This document shows positions 63,264 to 64,000 of a stretch of DNA of 64,000 nucleotides, one piece after another (positions within the stretch are counted from its first letter, which is position 1; each line of letters opens with the position of its first letter). The notes beneath the pieces were generated by a model. That model saw nothing but the letters and a program-made list of their open reading frames with translations, had not been told where the DNA came from and did no database searches. A program made the position numbers and the translations under genes. Origin of the DNA: Xanthomonas sp. CFBP 8443 (GTDB taxonomy: Bacteria > Pseudomonadota > Gammaproteobacteria > Xanthomonadales > Xanthomonadaceae); the NCBI RefSeq assembly GCF_025666195.1, contig NZ_CP102592.1, positions 4,960,001 through 5,024,000 on the forward strand, given 5' to 3'.

Positions 63264-64000
63264 GCGCCCTGCTCCTGCCGCACCGGTGCGGGAACGAGCG
63301 CATCGGCGATCGGCACGCGTTGCCCACGCGCCAGCGCCAGGATCAGTTGCACCCACAGCCGCAACCGCGAGGGCGCATCGAGCGCGGCCGGCTGCGGCGC
63401 GGGCGGCGGCGGTTCCGCCTGCAGCGCGCGGCAGGCCGCGGCCACCGCCTGCGCGAACGCGTCGCCATCGCCGCGCCACACCACGGTGCGGTGCTGCAGC
63501 CCGCAGGCGGCGGCACGGCGCGCATTGCGCTGCTGTTCGGGCTGGTCGGTGAGCACCAGCAGGATCGGCCGCCGATACACCTGCGCCACCGACAGCGCGG
63601 CCATGCCCGGCGCCGACACCAGCAGCGTGCTGGCGGCGGCGCTGGCGATCCACTGCGGATCCTCCGCGACCCAGCCGGGGCGGCCGGCATAGCCTTCACC
63701 GACGCGGTGGCTGTCCAGGCCGGCGCGCTGCAGGCCCTGTTCCAGCGCGTCCGCCAAGGCCGGATCGCGGAAGTGCGGATTCAGATACACCGCAGCGGCC
63801 GGGGCAGGCGGCAGTGCGCCTGCCGCAGCGGCCGCGGCCAGCGCGACCGGCGTGGGCAGGCGGAACCGGCGGCCGTGGGCATGCAGCCGCGGCTGCGCGA
63901 AATCGTGCTCCAGCTGCGCGGCCGCCGCGTCGATCTGCCAGCCGATCAATCGCGCGAACAAGGCCGCCGCCGGTCGCGGCAGGCGGCCGTCGAAATTCCC
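63260..64000 (-). CDS. Glycosyltransferase-like protein, partial (5' part beyond the right edge)
   Basis: The C-terminal 246 or so residues of a protein that resembles family-1/28 (GT-B type) glycosyltransferases; the reading frame is open to the window edge. The C-terminal half has VYLNPHFRDPALADALEQGL, then STLLVSAPGMAALSVAQVYR and RPILLVLTDQPEQQRNARRA, the layout of the nucleotide-sugar binding half with a PxxxEQxxNA segment. The stop overlaps the desaturase start. The N-terminal acceptor domain is not in the window. Confidence 0.75.
   Translation of the reverse strand, partial: GNFDGRLPRPAAALFARLIGWQIDAAAAQLEHDFAQPRLHAHGRRFRLPTPVALAAAAAAGALPPAPAAAVYLNPHFRDPALADALEQGLQRAGLDSHRVGEGYAGRPGWVAEDPQWIASAAASTLLVSAPGMAALSVAQVYRRPILLVLTDQPEQQRNARRAAACGLQHRTVVWRGDGDAFAQAVAAACRALQAEPPPPAPQPAALDAPSRLRLWVQLILALARGQRVPIADALVPAPVRQEQGA

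Overview
The window is about 68% GC, has no rRNA or tRNA genes that I can see, and is packed with genes typical of the Xanthomonadaceae. Three things point to Xanthomonas or a very close relative: an OleA almost colinear with the X. campestris enzyme, an Ax21-type outer-membrane protein, and many 'GTAG/GTGG + GAGCGGC/GAGCGAC hairpin' REP elements. It reads as chromosome; I see no prophage, integron, CRISPR array or intact insertion sequence.

Layout. 0-1.1 kb: ubiquinone accessory genes ubiJ-like and ubiB (cut by the left edge). 1.2-3.1 kb: secreted S9 peptidase, followed by a decayed D-Ala-D-Ala ligase fragment. 3.8-13.5 kb: the long-chain olefin/beta-lactone pathway oleA, oleB, oleC, oleD on the minus strand, interrupted by a Fic protein, a YkgJ-type cysteine-cluster protein, a membrane-anchored winged-helix/TPR regulator and a secreted serine hydrolase. 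13.6-18.7 kb: lipoprotein, repeat block, M16 peptidase, a secreted protein with internal repeats, and trmL. 18.7-22.5 kb: AraC regulator, DUF2000 protein and two NAD(P)-binding reductases. 22.7-26.5 kb: Ax21 homologue, then gpsA, secB, a rhodanese, a secreted protein and a thioesterase-fold protein. 26.5-29.7 kb: hemD-hemX-hemY. 29.8-34.8 kb: membrane protein, thiolase, an unknown protein, REP repeats and two Cu,Zn-SOD lipoprotein genes in tandem. 35.3-41.7 kb: a complete nitrogen-control block, ntrC-ntrB, amtB-glnK and glnA, with NtrC-type boxes and a sigma-54 promoter visible in the DNA. 41.9-48.5 kb: uppP, tandem 155-nt repeats, PEBP protein, TPR-sulfotransferase, YheT hydrolase, acyltransferase and hotdog thioesterase. 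48.6-54.0 kb: a four-gene run (orphan ParA ATPase, SixA phosphatase, YceI, phospholipase-D lipoprotein), divergent from an AAA+ ATPase. 54.1-64 kb: AEC transporter, composite REP block, TPR protein, fused indolepyruvate ferredoxin oxidoreductase, glycine-zipper protein, small secreted Cys protein, and a desaturase coupled to a glycosyltransferase that runs off the right edge.

How they work together. OleA condenses two acyl-CoAs, OleD reduces the product, OleC closes a beta-lactone and OleB decarboxylates it to an olefin; the regulator gene 10 nt behind oleC is a natural candidate to control this. NtrB/NtrC, GlnK, AmtB and GlnA form the standard ammonium-sensing and assimilation circuit. hemD-hemX-hemY belong to tetrapyrrole synthesis. 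The most unusual items are the extra genes inside the ole cluster, the repeat-containing secreted protein at 17.66 kb, the TPR-sulfotransferase, the ParA-SixA-YceI-PLD run, and the paired diverged repeats around 34.85-35.30 kb. All functional statements rest on reading the sequence and family knowledge; no searches were run.
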